Assembly (NCBI GenBank): GCA_023386235.1
Contig: JAEWKC010000034.1
Location: 140,740 to 204,739, forward strand
From: Bacteroidota bacterium
GTDB lineage: Bacteria > Bacteroidota > Bacteroidia > Chitinophagales > Chitinophagaceae
DNA: 64,000 nt
Direction of reading: 5' to 3'
Under the pieces are notes generated by a model that worked only from the letters and a program-made list of their open reading frames with translations, was not told the DNA's origin and ran no database searches. A program made the translations under genes and the position numbers. Each line of letters starts with the position of its first letter. Positions within the stretch are counted from its first letter, which is position 1. Positions 63,741-64,000 of this stretch are shown here, piece by piece.

Positions 63741-64000
63741 ATGTATATGAAACTGATACATCGTACAACATTGTTTGTACTCTTAATAATTGCATTTGCT
63801 TATACTGCAGATGCGCAAAATCTTACTACATCCACGTTTTCGGTTAGCGGCGCCTGTGGCATGTGTAAAACCCGGATTGAAAAAGCCGCTAAAATAAAGG
63901 GCGTGCAATCCGCGCAATGGGATGTGAATACACATCAGTTAAAAGTTGCTTACGACGCTTCCAAAACAGCAGTGGAAAAAATTCATCAGAGCATCGCCGA
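63741..64000 (+). CDS. Secreted heavy-metal-associated (HMA) domain protein, N-terminal part
   Basis: The frame opens at the ATG at 63741 (or 63747, MKLIHRT), has a signal peptide ending near ADAQ (26), and continues with one HMA fold. The metal motif CGMC (Cys39 and Cys42) is followed by KTRIEKAAKIKGVQSAQWDVNTHQLKVAYD. The gene runs off the window. Such proteins bind Cu(I) or related ions in the periplasm. Its position after the HYC_CC_PP gene suggests a metal-homeostasis cluster beyond the edge. Confidence 0.85.
   Translation, partial: MYMKLIHRTTLFVLLIIAFAYTADAQNLTTSTFSVSGACGMCKTRIEKAAKIKGVQSAQWDVNTHQLKVAYDASKTAVEKIHQSIA

Overview
The window looks like a chromosomal segment of a Bacteroidota bacterium, most likely a member of Chitinophagaceae or a near relative. 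The evidence is three full SusC/SusD systems plus a fourth SusC/SusD pair stacked beside one of them, an ECF sigma/FecR pair controlling a SusC receptor with an STN domain, a hybrid two-component system (HTCS), DUF3823 and DUF1735 lipoproteins, TAnnTTTG-type -7 boxes instead of E. coli-like promoters, AT-rich intergenic DNA, and short dispersed palindromic repeats. No rRNA, tRNA, CRISPR array, transposase or phage gene was recognised.

Layout. 1-9.4 kb holds housekeeping and envelope genes: a partial ispD, exbB-exbD, a secreted GH43-like enzyme, a free methionine-R-sulfoxide reductase, an operon of a two-TM protein, a PstS-like lipoprotein and a TPR protein, hemL, a HI0933-type flavoprotein, and the C-terminal stump of a Fic gene next to a 41-bp tandem repeat. 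9.4-16.5 kb holds map, a repeat-rich gap, pyrF, a DUF4397-like lipoprotein, an aspartate-type aminotransferase, a GNAT acetyltransferase and a stand-alone TonB-dependent receptor. 16.7-21.4 kb is a SusC/SusD pair without enzymes, followed by an 800-bp gap with tandem palindromic repeats and then metG.

24.4-57.1 kb is a glycan-use island of two polysaccharide utilization loci (PULs) that converge on each other. The left PUL (+ strand: ECF sigma, FecR anti-sigma, STN-SusC, SusD, DUF3823 fusion lipoprotein, GH92) should sense its ligand by trans-envelope signalling. GH92 suggests an alpha-mannoside such as N-glycan or yeast mannan. The right PUL (- strand: SusC1, SusD1, SusC2, SusD2, DUF1735 lipoprotein, clan GH-A lipoprotein, GH42-like enzyme, GH2 beta-galactosidase) is read away from a divergent HTCS regulator. 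Its enzymes suggest a beta-galactose-containing plant glycan.

57.2-64 kb returns to small metabolic and stress genes: aldo/keto reductase, a small outer-membrane protein, a GntP-type permease with glycerate kinase, a CAP-domain lipoprotein, an NTF2-like protein, DUF1697, a thiamine-binding-type protein, and the start of a metal-related cluster (HYC_CC_PP-type protein and a secreted HMA-domain protein cut by the window end).

I see no obviously new defence or mobile system. The items most worth a second look are the two-receptor HTCS PUL with one SusC lacking its N-terminal extension, the hard-to-classify GH-A enzymes in it, the DUF3823 fusion, the Fic remnant with its operator-like repeats, and several structured intergenic repeats. 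All functional calls rest on reading motifs by eye; no database search was run.
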